The notes beneath the pieces were generated by a model that was not told the DNA's origin, did no database searches, and saw nothing but the letters and a program-made list of their open reading frames with translations. Made by a program: the position numbers and the translations under genes. Positions 28,966-38,955 of a stretch of DNA of 64,000 bases are shown piece by piece (positions within the stretch are counted from its first letter, which is position 1; each line of letters opens with the position of its first letter). Source of the stretch: Tritrichomonas foetus (Eukaryota > Parabasalia > Tritrichomonadida > Tritrichomonadidae); NCBI GenBank assembly GCA_001839685.1, contig MLAK01000600.1, forward strand, positions 30,163 through 94,162, written 5' to 3'.

Positions 28966-31900
28966 ATGTCACGATTGAAGAAAGCCCCGAAAGACTTTGT
29001 TCCATTTCGTGAATACAATGGACACACGGAAGTGCCACCAGACGATGCGATCGATGTTTTATTCACCGATCTTCTCGATGATCTCGCCTTATCCACCGAT
29101 GAAAGAAATAGACTCATGAACTTACCAATATTAGAAAAGTGGACTTTTTATAAAAATCAAAGAATTAATGACGCCCAAACTCCACATCCATCATTGATAT
29201 TGAAGCATTTGAGAGAAGGTCCAACAGTCGATATTATCGAAAATATTCAATCCTACTTAAAAACAGGAAGAAATTCATGGTGTGGCTTATTTTTTGATAA
29301 CAAAGGAATTCAAACCCTAATTGCAATTGTTGGCCGACTTTCATCTTTACAAACGTCATTTTCGAATATTTCACCAGAACCATGCAAATTAATGACAGCT
29401 GCTCTTGTTGCATTAAGGATGTGTTGTAATCATCCTGCAGGAGCTTCTGAAATCACAAACTATACAGATGCCATTCCGATTTTCATTAAATCAATGATTC
29501 AAGACTATCCTGAAACATTCATTCCGAACTTTTCCATTCTCCTTGCCTACCTATTTGAATCTGATGGAAACAAAATTTTGTATTGTTTAGACACAATTTT
29601 AAATTTAATGAAGCCAAAATGGAAAAGCATTAATACAATAATTGGTGGTCAAGTTAATATGAACTTTATTAAGCCTTTTATTACATTTTTAAACGGTCTC
29701 AATTTTGCTTTAGATGATTATCAAGACAAAAGACTTGATTTGTATTTTATTTTAGATAAAGAAGGAATTCTTTATCGTCTTTCAGAAATAGAATTCAATT
29801 ATCCTTCACTACAAAGTACACCACTACCACAACTCGTTGAAACCATGAGAAACGATATTGATGGACTCTCTACTGTTTTTGGTGAAGCTTATTTGAATCC
29901 ATTCAATCTTGAAACAGTTACTGAAAAAGTTGATGAATGTTTACTTGAGCATCCTGAACTTTTTAATTCTTTACTTCTTCAACTTTTCTCGATTACTGTG
30001 AATGACAGTAAAGCAATTGAACCAATTCTTACATTTTTCCACAATTTCCTCATTGTTGAGCGTTTACTGCTTGCAAAAGGTGATCGAACAAGCATGCAAC
30101 AAGCTATTGAAGTTGCATCGAATTATGGAATCCCAATTAAATTACCTTTACTTTCTGAAGACTATGAAATTTATACAAGATTGGCACAAGAAGCCCTTTT
30201 TATTAGAAAACAAGAAATGGAAGAATATGATCTTGCCGATCTTGTTGCTGATTTAAAGGAACAAGCTAAATCGAAAAAGATGAAAGGAAAAGGAAAAAAA
30301 ATGCAAATTGATGATTTAAGAGCATTGAATCCAGATATAACTGAAAAGTTACATAATCAAATCGATAAACTTAAAGAAGAAAATGAAGAATTGAAGAAGA
30401 AAATTGAAGAAGGTATTTTCAATGCTTCAAAAGGAACTGGAGCAGGTGGAAATAACCCAGCGGATGCTTCAGTACCTGCTCCTGCACCACCACCGCCTCC
30501 ACCACCACCACCACCACCTCCTCCTCCACCTCCTCCTCCTCCTCCTCCACCTCCACCTCCAGGAGCACCACCACCGCCTCCATTGCCAGGTGGAATGATG
30601 GGCAGAAGAGCCGCCGCACCACCAGTGAAAATGAAGAAGCTGCCTTGGGAAAGAGTTCCAAAAGACCAAATCGAAAAATCGGTGTGGAAGAATGTAAATC
30701 AAGAAGAAATTGAATTCCCAATGAAAGATCTTTATGATAAATTCAAGCTTGCCGATGCTAAACTTGAAATTAAAGCTAAAAAAGGACCAGAAAAGGTGAC
30801 TGTCATTGACGCAAAGCGTGGGAAGTCAATTGGTTTATTCATTCAAAAACTTAAGAAAGATGGACAGGAAGTTGCCAAATCTATTAAAAATCTTGATAGA
30901 GAAGCCTTCACTTTGGATCAACTCCAAAACATGTTCTTGTTTGTTTCAAGCAGAGATGATGTGACAAAGATCCGTGAATTCAAAGGTCAGTTATCTGATC
31001 TTTCACCGCCTGATCTTTTCATGCATTATTTAACAACTGTTCGTCTTTGTGATATTCATTTAACTTTCTTAATGCTCCAACTTGATGCAATTCCAACAAT
31101 TACTTTCCAAATGTCAACTTTTAGAAATATTTATAAAGCATTAAAAGCAGCACATCAATCATCTACACTTATTAAATTGCTTGGCGTTGTTTTAAAGGTT
31201 GGTAATGCAATGAATGGAGGAACACCAAACTCAGGATTTCTTGGTTTCCAACTTGAATCATTACTCAGACTTGGTGATGTCCGTTCTAATGATCCAAAAG
31301 TTACTCTGCTTCACTTTATTGTTGGATCATTTAAGAAAGAAGAACTTGAACAACTTGAAGTTGAAATGTCCCCACTCATGCAATGTGGTAGAGTTGATTT
31401 TGAAGGCATGAGGTCACAATTCACTGATACAATTGCACCAATTTCAACCTGTAGAGCTAAAATGGATGATGCAGATGAACTAAAAATAGAAGGCTATACT
31501 CTTGGTGATAAATTTAGAGAATTCGATAAACAAGTTAAACCACTTATTGATAAAGGTCATAAAAAGCTCACTAAAATTACAAATGAATATAAAGAATTAT
31601 CCGCCTACTTTGGACAAGATCCAACAAAAGTCACAATTACAAACTTTATCACAAATCTTCAACAGTTCATTCGAAACTTACAGAAAGCAAGAGACGAAAA
31701 TGAAAAAAGACTCAGCGCTCGTGCCAAAGCCAAAGAAAGACGTGCAGCTGCACTCAAAAAGAACATATGCGGCGAAAAAGACGAAAACAAAGGCCAAAGA
31801 AACGTTATCGACAGAATCGAAGCTAATCTTATCAAGAAATCTGTAAAAGTTAGGAAAGGTGATGGTGAAGATGAAGAAGAAGTTGAGATTTCAGATGAAG

Positions 31901-32838
31901 CAATGAATAGAAGAAAGAAGCTATATTCAATTGTTTCACGAAAACGACAAATGTCAAATGTTCCAAATCCAAATGATGATCCGGAAAGCATTCCAGTTCC
32001 AAAACCAGAAAACGACGGAAATGAAGCAAGTCCTGAAGAAGGAGAATCACCAAAGCCATTACGTGGAAGAGGTCGAGGAAGAGGAAGAGGAGCTCGTGGA
32101 GGAAGAGGTGGAGTAAAAAGTGCAAGTGATCTCAAAGGATTGTCTTTACGAGATCAAATACGATTAAGGAGACTTGAAAATCAAGCCAATAAAGAAAATG
32201 AAGAAGGTAACGAAGCTTCTCCTGCACCGCCTCCAAGGAGAAAGATGCTTCCTCCACTTCCTCCTCCACCTGATGAGCCTGAAGCAGCACAAGCACCAAA
32301 TGAAACTCCACAGCTACCGTCAACGCCACCACAGCAACAAACTGAACAAACACAAGACCAAGAACAGATGAATGCAGCTGCTCCTCCTCCCCCTCCACCA
32401 CCGCCACTGCCTTCGCAGGGATCAGCAGAGAAGCCAAAGAAGAAAGGATTTCTTGGAAAACTCCTCAGGAAGAAAGGTGAGTCTCATGAATCTTCACCAA
32501 AATCGCCAAAACAGGCTAAAAAAGGCAATCATGAAGAAATACCAAAAATGAAACCAATTGAATCTGAACAAGAATCTCCTCATCCGCCACTGTCACCACA
32601 AAAAGTAAACACGCCGCAAAAAGTAAACACACCTCAAAAAATAAATATATCTCAAAAAGCAAAATCTCCCCCAAAAACCAAATCGCCTAAATCTTCTCCA
32701 AGAAGAAAGAAGCAGGAAGCCAGTGAAGATGACGGCAGTGGATACGAGTATGTGAGCTCAAGTGGATACTACAGTGATAACGATGCCTTTGATAATCCGG
32801 ATTTTGACAGATCATCTGATGGCAGTGAAGGCAAATAA
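28966..32838 (+). CDS. Diaphanous-type formin
   Basis: The 1,290-residue protein starts at ATG 28966; a TTG nine codons upstream is rejected because the initiator sits at 28949. An N-terminal armadillo GBD/FH3 region (about residues 20-410) is followed by a short coiled coil (about 458-483), a pure polyproline FH1 (about 503-545), and FH2 (about 553-925). FH2 contains PWERV near its start and the hallmark GNAMNGGTPNSGFLGF...LLRLGDVRS. It should nucleate and elongate actin filaments from profilin-actin, under Rho-GTPase control. The C-terminal 360 residues are odd: an RG-rich block (about 1032-1050), a second polyproline stretch (about 1083-1150), then Lys/Pro repeats with PQKVNT copies and an acidic Ser-rich end. 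A DAD motif is not evident. Confidence 0.95.
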   Translation: MSRLKKAPKDFVPFREYNGHTEVPPDDAIDVLFTDLLDDLALSTDERNRLMNLPILEKWTFYKNQRINDAQTPHPSLILKHLREGPTVDIIENIQSYLKTGRNSWCGLFFDNKGIQTLIAIVGRLSSLQTSFSNISPEPCKLMTAALVALRMCCNHPAGASEITNYTDAIPIFIKSMIQDYPETFIPNFSILLAYLFESDGNKILYCLDTILNLMKPKWKSINTIIGGQVNMNFIKPFITFLNGLNFALDDYQDKRLDLYFILDKEGILYRLSEIEFNYPSLQSTPLPQLVETMRNDIDGLSTVFGEAYLNPFNLETVTEKVDECLLEHPELFNSLLLQLFSITVNDSKAIEPILTFFHNFLIVERLLLAKGDRTSMQQAIEVASNYGIPIKLPLLSEDYEIYTRLAQEALFIRKQEMEEYDLADLVADLKEQAKSKKMKGKGKKMQIDDLRALNPDITEKLHNQIDKLKEENEELKKKIEEGIFNASKGTGAGGNNPADASVPAPAPPPPPPPPPPPPPPPPPPPPPPPPPGAPPPPPLPGGMMGRRAAAPPVKMKKLPWERVPKDQIEKSVWKNVNQEEIEFPMKDLYDKFKLADAKLEIKAKKGPEKVTVIDAKRGKSIGLFIQKLKKDGQEVAKSIKNLDREAFTLDQLQNMFLFVSSRDDVTKIREFKGQLSDLSPPDLFMHYLTTVRLCDIHLTFLMLQLDAIPTITFQMSTFRNIYKALKAAHQSSTLIKLLGVVLKVGNAMNGGTPNSGFLGFQLESLLRLGDVRSNDPKVTLLHFIVGSFKKEELEQLEVEMSPLMQCGRVDFEGMRSQFTDTIAPISTCRAKMDDADELKIEGYTLGDKFREFDKQVKPLIDKGHKKLTKITNEYKELSAYFGQDPTKVTITNFITNLQQFIRNLQKARDENEKRLSARAKAKERRAAALKKNICGEKDENKGQRNVIDRIEANLIKKSVKVRKGDGEDEEEVEISDEAMNRRKKLYSIVSRKRQMSNVPNPNDDPESIPVPKPENDGNEASPEEGESPKPLRGRGRGRGRGARGGRGGVKSASDLKGLSLRDQIRLRRLENQANKENEEGNEASPAPPPRRKMLPPLPPPPDEPEAAQAPNETPQLPSTPPQQQTEQTQDQEQMNAAAPPPPPPPPLPSQGSAEKPKKKGFLGKLLRKKGESHESSPKSPKQAKKGNHEEIPKMKPIESEQESPHPPLSPQKVNTPQKVNTPQKINISQKAKSPPKTKSPKSSPRRKKQEASEDDGSGYEYVSSSGYYSDNDAFDNPDFDRSSDGSEGK

Positions 32839-33034
32839 GACGAATAACTTTGCGATTTTTATATTATATTTTAATTTAAATACTCACCATATGAACTTTT
32901 CTATATTATTTTCTTTTGTGAATAAATACATTATTTATTAATAAAAAAGGTCAGATTAATAAAAAAGGTCAGATAAACAAAAAAGGTCAGATAAACAAAA
33001 AAGGTCAGATTAATAAAATGTATTTTAGTAAAAA
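32839..33034. repeat. Tandem repeat, four 18-bp units, at a tail-to-tail junction
   Basis: Units AA(T/C)AAAAAAGGTCAGAT(T/A) occupy 32940-32957, 32958-32975, 32976-32993 and 32994-33011, differing only at two positions. They sit between the formin stop and the stop of the minus-strand gene at 33035. They might affect 3' end formation of either transcript. Identical length and absence of unique spacers exclude a CRISPR array. Confidence 0.85.
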
Positions 33035-36000
33035 TCAAATAAGATGAAAAAGAGATTCGATTGATTCTCTCGTGTCTAAATTTTCAAACAATGATTTCCT
33101 TTTAGTATCATCGATTTTGTCAGCGATTTCATTTTTCAGTTCTTCATTCTTGAATGTTTTATTTGCATGTGCACACAAAACACAAAAACAGAGAAAATTT
33201 GGAGAATTCACAATTTCTTCTTTCTTTAAAAGCTCGCTAAAACTGGAATTATACTTCATTATTGCATCACAGGCATTAACGGCAAAAACTACATTTGAGT
33301 CTGCTGATAAAGCAGTCTTTAATAACTCTTCAGTGATTTCTTTCTTCATTATAAACTTTAGATCATTGAATGCACTTCGATAAATATCAATAGTTTCAAT
33401 ACTTACTAACTTGAAGGAATTCAAAACAGTTTCTGGATATTTCATTGTCATGAATTTATCATAATCTGTCATATTAGGCCATGCATTTAATACATTGTAA
33501 GTGAATGCAGGGAAGATTTGACATAAAAGATCAGTAATTTCCATAATTAATTTCTGTGGTAACAATGGCGAAAATGGAAACATGCAGGAACGATAAAAAG
33601 CACGTGCATAAGAAGGTGGTCTATTCGAGAAATGAATTGCATTTTTCTCATCAATTTCCTTTTTAATATCTGGTTCATCAAAATATGAAGAAGGAATTAA
33701 ATAACGATAAAAATTGCTGGCTGTTTCATTCTTCGGTTCTAAAATTTTGTAAATGATTTGAAATTGTGGGAATGTTAATTTAAGATGAGCGAAAAATGTG
33801 AAAAATGAAGAAGGAAAGTATTTTTGCTTTGACAGACAGCCTAAAAGTGAATTAATGATCTGTGTATCTAATTTTACAGGTGGTGGTAAACCAAAAACTG
33901 TTTTTAATGAGTATAAACAATTGTGGGCAAGTGGAAACAGTTTTGTTTGAAATTTATCATCAGGAGCAAAATATATACTTGTCAATGAAACCAAAATCGA
34001 CATTAATGCATCGATGTTATTTTGTACAGCCAAACTATCGAAATAGCGACTGTATAAGTCAGCTAATTCATCTTTGTCAGTAAATTCAGCCAAAATTAAC
34101 GGAATATCTGAAAAACAACGAACATCAAGATGAATAATTGAACGAATGAAGTACCAATTAAAAGAAACTTCTTTCCGATATGCGTAAGCAATGACTGGTT
34201 TTGACAAAGCATAGTAACCAATTGATTTCAGACCATTTAGAATGAAATTCGATAAAAATTCTGGTAATTCTTCAAAATTGAAGCCTTTTAATGAAGTCAA
34301 GAATAAAGAACCTGCATATAGAACGATTTCTTTTTCTTTCTTCCATCTTTTTAAGGAAATGAAGTTTTGTTTTAGATGAAAATTAATTAATTTTGTCCAT
34401 TCTTCTACTTTTTCAGTATGGTAATCATGATTCAAAGCATAGAAGAAGAATCCAACAATTAATCGAGGATCTTCTGCATTTTTCATCACATATTCTTCCA
34501 ATTCGTCAATAGAAATTGGAATGGAATTGGAATTGAAATATAAAAACGATAAAACAGAAGTTTTGTTACCATCAAAAAGTCCTTCAATTCCTTTTTCTGG
34601 TACAACTTTTTGGAATTCGAAATGTTTTTCTGTAAATTCTGGTTTTGTGTCTTCATTTGATGGTTTTATCCATTGTTCTCCTTTGATTCTTTCTTTGCAT
34701 TCATTGATCCATGATTTATGTTCTTCAACTTCGTCAAAAGCAAGAAAAGTTTTCATCGGATTCAAAGGTTGCTTCAAATATGGAGCAAACTGTTTCGCAA
34801 TTTCATAATCTTCTGATACTGCTTTCAAAACAATGTTTTCAAAGAAAGTGTTATTATCAGACTCACACTGACATATTGGGGCAGTTTCCTTTTGCGAATC
34901 ATTATTGCTTTCTTGTTGTGTAGATTCATCTTCATTAGTGTCTTTTTTGTTTAATTCTTCTGTTTGACTTTGATTGTTTGATTCAGTTTCTTCGTTATCA
35001 TTAGTATGATTTGACTTTGTAGTTTCAGTTGTATCTTGATTTTCGTTTCGAGTATTAGATTGGTTTTCTGGATTTTGGTTTGATGAATTCAATATTTGTT
35101 CAATTCCTTTTGTTTGAATTAAGTAATTTGTGATTATTATTGGATTTCCAATCATTGCACTCGCTAAAGCATTGGCCTCAATTGTGCGTGTATATTTGTT
35201 TGAGTTATATTGAATGAATTGAAGAAGTTTCAAAGCATAATCTGGGAAAATTTGTGAAATTAAATCAGATACTACAAGAAGAGTGTTTGCTACGTCAATT
35301 TTAATATATTGTCGATCAAATAATCCTTCTTCATTCTTAAAAATGCAAATATAGTCAATTAAAGCCTTAATTATGGCACCAAAGAAGCTCGGTTCAAGAG
35401 GGACCTCGAGGAAATTCACACATCCTTCAATGTAAGAATCATTAAGCCATTTATCATCAAATTCTAACAAAAAGTAGTGATGATCTTGCATTTTCTCTTT
35501 ATAACTTAATCCAAGTGCACAAATAATGTTTACTAAAGTAGAAACAGCTTTATTAAAGAATAATTTACAATTCATTTGTATGAATTTATTGATTATTACA
35601 GGAATAAGGGAAATATGAAGTGAACTGAATGATAAAACCTCAGATAATAGATTTGGATCAATATCTTCTGCAAGTTTAATTGCTAATAAAATTGGTGAAT
35701 CAAACCAATCCACATCACTCATGCAAATTTTCATATTTACTTTGTGAATCAATTTCTGTAAATCCTTTGCAGCAGTTTCAGTAGATAACATTAAATATTT
35801 ATAAATAATTTCTTCAACATTGAATTTGTATTTTTCATTTGTTGTCAAATCAGGAAGAGACAACAAAAGACGAATGACATAAACTGGTAAATATTGGTCA
35901 TAAGGAATTGGGTTCAATATTGCATTAATTGTTTGATAGGCGAAATCTTCATTATATTCAAGAAGCAAGTGAAAAGATTCTTTTAGATGATCAACTAAGC

Positions 36001-37057
36001 AACAAAACATAGCATTTCCACGTGAAATAGAAATGCTTTGAATTAATTGCACAACATGTTCTTGAATTTCTTTACAATCAAATAATACCAAACCAATATG
36101 AAATGAAGCAAGTCGATATTTTGGTTCAATGTTTGGTTCAAATTTCAAAAAGGGAATTAATTGATCAATAGAAACTAATTTGGCTTTATATCCGCTAAAA
36201 AGTGCATATAAAGCAGAAGTTGAAAGGTTTTCTTTCAAATATCTGTTGGCAACAAACCAAAATGGATGAAATGCGGAATTTGCCATTTCGCCCATATTTT
36301 CTTTGACTAATAAAGGAACCACATCAAAAGCAATGTCATGATTAAAACCATCTAGAACCATAGCATCAGAAATTCTAGATGAAACTGTTGTAATGTCTTC
36401 AATATCGTCAATATTTATATGTTTCAGAAAATTGTAAATAAAAACGAAACTTGCTTCTGTAAAAACCTTTTCGTAGAGTTTTGAAGGTGATTTACTTGCC
36501 AAAATTGCAGCACCTACTTCGTTTATACTTTTCGAAATAAAATAATTCACTAACTTTTCTAAATCATCAATCAATAATAAGTCTTTTAATATTCTCCACG
36601 TTTCACGTGGAATTTTCGGTAGTATATTTGGATTTACATCATACAGGATTCTCAAAACATATTCGATGTTAGTTTTAATATTTTTTTGACATATTGGAAT
36701 TGTTCGAACAAAAGGAAATACAAACGATCCCATATATTGTGTCAATTCTTTTTGAATTAATTCATGGCATAAAATCAAAAACGTGAAAGGTGACAATGAT
36801 GCAAATAAATTATTCCAGTGATTAAGAAAGTCGTTGGCGCTTTTGAATACTCCTTTGTTCTTGTGATTTGTTAATGGAAGAATTTGCTCCATTATGTCTC
36901 GAAATATAAACATGGCGGCATCTTGGTCTTTGCAAGAAAGAGTCGAAACGTCGATTTTTGCTGATAATTCGTGTATACAGGTGGTAATTTTTTCGTTCTG
37001 ATTATTTACTTTGGAATCTTTGAGTTCTTCAAATAATTCTTTGATTTCGTCATTCAT
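33035..37057 (-). CDS. Large HEAT-like helical protein with acidic Asn/Gln-rich insert
   Basis: The 1,340-residue protein starts at ATG 37057. It is helical throughout with HEAT-like segments on both sides of a low-complexity acidic insert (about residues 655-735) rich in Asn, Gln, Glu, Ser and Thr. A CxC pair follows the insert. No catalytic motif or membrane segment is visible. I do not recognise it; a scaffold or large regulatory complex subunit is possible by shape alone. Its tail faces the formin tail across the 18-bp tandem repeat. The 5' leader is AT-rich with no clear Inr within 60 bases, so the transcription start is undetermined. Confidence 0.8.
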   Translation of the reverse strand: MNDEIKELFEELKDSKVNNQNEKITTCIHELSAKIDVSTLSCKDQDAAMFIFRDIMEQILPLTNHKNKGVFKSANDFLNHWNNLFASLSPFTFLILCHELIQKELTQYMGSFVFPFVRTIPICQKNIKTNIEYVLRILYDVNPNILPKIPRETWRILKDLLLIDDLEKLVNYFISKSINEVGAAILASKSPSKLYEKVFTEASFVFIYNFLKHINIDDIEDITTVSSRISDAMVLDGFNHDIAFDVVPLLVKENMGEMANSAFHPFWFVANRYLKENLSTSALYALFSGYKAKLVSIDQLIPFLKFEPNIEPKYRLASFHIGLVLFDCKEIQEHVVQLIQSISISRGNAMFCCLVDHLKESFHLLLEYNEDFAYQTINAILNPIPYDQYLPVYVIRLLLSLPDLTTNEKYKFNVEEIIYKYLMLSTETAAKDLQKLIHKVNMKICMSDVDWFDSPILLAIKLAEDIDPNLLSEVLSFSSLHISLIPVIINKFIQMNCKLFFNKAVSTLVNIICALGLSYKEKMQDHHYFLLEFDDKWLNDSYIEGCVNFLEVPLEPSFFGAIIKALIDYICIFKNEEGLFDRQYIKIDVANTLLVVSDLISQIFPDYALKLLQFIQYNSNKYTRTIEANALASAMIGNPIIITNYLIQTKGIEQILNSSNQNPENQSNTRNENQDTTETTKSNHTNDNEETESNNQSQTEELNKKDTNEDESTQQESNNDSQKETAPICQCESDNNTFFENIVLKAVSEDYEIAKQFAPYLKQPLNPMKTFLAFDEVEEHKSWINECKERIKGEQWIKPSNEDTKPEFTEKHFEFQKVVPEKGIEGLFDGNKTSVLSFLYFNSNSIPISIDELEEYVMKNAEDPRLIVGFFFYALNHDYHTEKVEEWTKLINFHLKQNFISLKRWKKEKEIVLYAGSLFLTSLKGFNFEELPEFLSNFILNGLKSIGYYALSKPVIAYAYRKEVSFNWYFIRSIIHLDVRCFSDIPLILAEFTDKDELADLYSRYFDSLAVQNNIDALMSILVSLTSIYFAPDDKFQTKLFPLAHNCLYSLKTVFGLPPPVKLDTQIINSLLGCLSKQKYFPSSFFTFFAHLKLTFPQFQIIYKILEPKNETASNFYRYLIPSSYFDEPDIKKEIDEKNAIHFSNRPPSYARAFYRSCMFPFSPLLPQKLIMEITDLLCQIFPAFTYNVLNAWPNMTDYDKFMTMKYPETVLNSFKLVSIETIDIYRSAFNDLKFIMKKEITEELLKTALSADSNVVFAVNACDAIMKYNSSFSELLKKEEIVNSPNFLCFCVLCAHANKTFKNEELKNEIADKIDDTKRKSLFENLDTRESIESLFHLI

Positions 37058-37663
37058 TTATTTTTATATTAATTTCTTGCAAAATTTTGGGAATTTTTGA
37101 ATATATATGTGTTCATTTCACTAAATTTCTTCACCGTTGAATTAATGATCGAGAATTTTTTTCGTGTGTGTGTTTATTTACGTTGTTCGTTATAATTAAT
37201 GGGTGTAAATAATTGTCATGAATCATGAGACTCTCATGTAGATTTCATCGGAAAATGATTTTGACTTATCGGATTTTTCCCCATTAGATTTAGGGAAATT
37301 CACCATTAACAGAGATATCGATTTTTGAGTTGGGGAAATTGAGGGAATCATTTATAAAAATACTCCATTCTTTCTCATCGGTTATTTAATTGAACTTCAG
37401 AAATAATAAAATATTCATTCATGAAAATATTTTTTAAAATTAATAATATTTTAGTTCAATGTTTCGATATAGTGTATTAATCAGTTTGCTGCGTCAAAAA
37501 TATAGAAAATATCCGAATACATGGCTAATCCTATTTTGCAATCCGAATAGATAGCCAAACCAAATATATAGTTAAAAAGTTATGAATCATCAAATATGGT
37601 CGATTTATTCAATTAAAATTTTGGGAATCTTCTCTCATCACATTTCCCAGCAATTTCAGACAG
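37058..37663. other. Divergent intergenic region upstream of CIAO1
   Basis: It carries an imperfect direct repeat ATCCGAATAxATxGC at 37511-37525 and 37541-37555 (30 bases apart, 13 of 15 identical), a 6-bp palindrome CATGAG/CTCATG near 37224-37238, and TTTTCCCCATTAG at 37275-37287. No gene is seen. Confidence 0.5.
37635..37642 (+). promoter_or_regulatory. Initiator of the CIAO1 gene
   Basis: TCATCACA contains TCACA with predicted start A40 (position 37640), 24 bases before ATG 37664. The overlapping TCATC is a weaker alternative. Confidence 0.45.
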
Positions 37664-38554
37664 ATGCAAGTGATTGAAGAACGAGATGCGATAATTCTAG
37701 ATTTAAACTGGCACCCCAATGGCAAATACTTGGCGGTTGTTGGTAGTGACGGTTTCCTACGCATTTTTGAAGGAACAAAAAAAATATTCGAAACACAAAG
37801 GAAAAGATCAGTCCGACGCGTTGAATGGTCGCCTGATGGAAATTCGCTTGTTACTGCGGGATTCGATGCAAACGGAATTATTTACCATTTTGATCCTGCC
37901 GCCCAGCCAGTATGCAAAATTCACGAACGACTCGAAGGACAAGACAACGAATTAAAGACAGCTCGTTGGTCGCATGACGGCAAGTCGATAGTCACATGTA
38001 GCCGCGACAAAAGCGTCTGGGTATGGAATTCTGATGATGGAGATTGTATTGCTGTACATAGAGGCCATACTGCTGATATCAAAGATGCTATGTTTGCCCC
38101 AGACGACCAATTAATGGCATCTGTTTCGTTCGATGGGACGATGAAATTATGGGATCCATTGGATGAAGCTGGGGAGATTCAAAGCTTTGAAGATCATGAA
38201 GGAACCATTTGGGGACTCGCCTTTAATCCAAACAACTCTGATATCGTTTCTATCGGCGAAGATGGAAAAGCAATTTTATATCGAAAAGAAGGAGAAGTTT
38301 ACAAATTTGTTACTTTGTTGGAGCTTCAAAAAGCACTTCAGCCACTTTATTCTGTCACTTTTTGTGATAATGAATGGATTATCACCGGCTCAGAAAGAAT
38401 TATTTACTTCATTGATGAAAACTTCGAAAAAATTAATCGTACGGTTGAAACACAGCACATTGGAGATATAAACTGTTGTCGCCCATGCCCAACTCAGCAC
38501 AACCTTCTTGCCACAGGCAGTGATGATGGAACTGTTGTATTGATAAATGTATAA
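37664..38554 (+). CDS. CIAO1: Cytosolic iron-sulfur assembly protein CIAO1/Cia1
   Basis: The 296-residue protein is a WD40 propeller of about seven blades. The blades LDLNWHPNGKYLAVVGSDG, RRVEWSPDGNSLVTAGFDA, LKTARWSHDGKSIVTCSRDKSVWVW, KDAMFAPDDQLMASVSFDGTMKLWD and IWGLAFNPNNSDIVSIGEDG follow human CIAO1 closely; CSRDKSVWVW is a family signature. In the CIA complex it binds the MMS19/CIAO2 targeting module and helps place Fe-S clusters in cytosolic and nuclear apoproteins. It is somewhat shorter than the 339-residue human protein. The ATG at 37664 is the first in frame and is preceded by an Inr. It has a higher GC content than its flanks. Confidence 0.93.
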   Translation: MQVIEERDAIILDLNWHPNGKYLAVVGSDGFLRIFEGTKKIFETQRKRSVRRVEWSPDGNSLVTAGFDANGIIYHFDPAAQPVCKIHERLEGQDNELKTARWSHDGKSIVTCSRDKSVWVWNSDDGDCIAVHRGHTADIKDAMFAPDDQLMASVSFDGTMKLWDPLDEAGEIQSFEDHEGTIWGLAFNPNNSDIVSIGEDGKAILYRKEGEVYKFVTLLELQKALQPLYSVTFCDNEWIITGSERIIYFIDENFEKINRTVETQHIGDINCCRPCPTQHNLLATGSDDGTVVLINV

Positions 38555-38955
38555 AATATTCAATTTGAACTACTTTTGTCTTATTTTTCTCTTTGACTAT
38601 ATTTAGAAAATATGTTGTTAATTAATAATGATACTTTCTATCATTAACGAATGAAAACAGAATTATTCAAAAAAAAATTCTATCGGATTGGATATTGAAG
38701 TCAAATAATATAATTTCTTAAAAGAAATTAAGATAAATGTGAATGTGTTGAATGATAAAATTTAATCATATGAAATGAGATTTCATGTTTAGTCGAAATG
38801 TTATGCCTAGTTCTGAAAAATGTGTTTTCAATAATTTATATGCCTTTATGGAAAGAGTAGTTCATAAATATAGTTTTTATTCAAGAAGAAAAGTGAAAAA
38901 CAAATGACGAAAAAAATGATACAATTTACAGTTGAAACAAGGTGAATTATTTCAA
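38555..38955. other. Intergenic, nothing seen
   Basis: AT-rich spacer between CIAO1 and VPS11 genes on the same strand. It is too short to hide the propeller domain that the VPS11 gene lacks. A TTG at 38932 extends the VPS11 frame but is not a credible start. Confidence 0.5.

Noticed and set aside
30419..30721. Antisense Glu/Val-rich frames opposite the formin polyproline region
   Set aside because: Direct consequence of CCA/CCT repeats on the coding strand.
32940..33011. CRISPR-like array
   Set aside because: Units are directly adjacent with no unique spacers, in a eukaryotic genome.
38932..38955. TTG start of VPS11
   Set aside because: ATG 38956 opens the protein; eight extra residues have no support.
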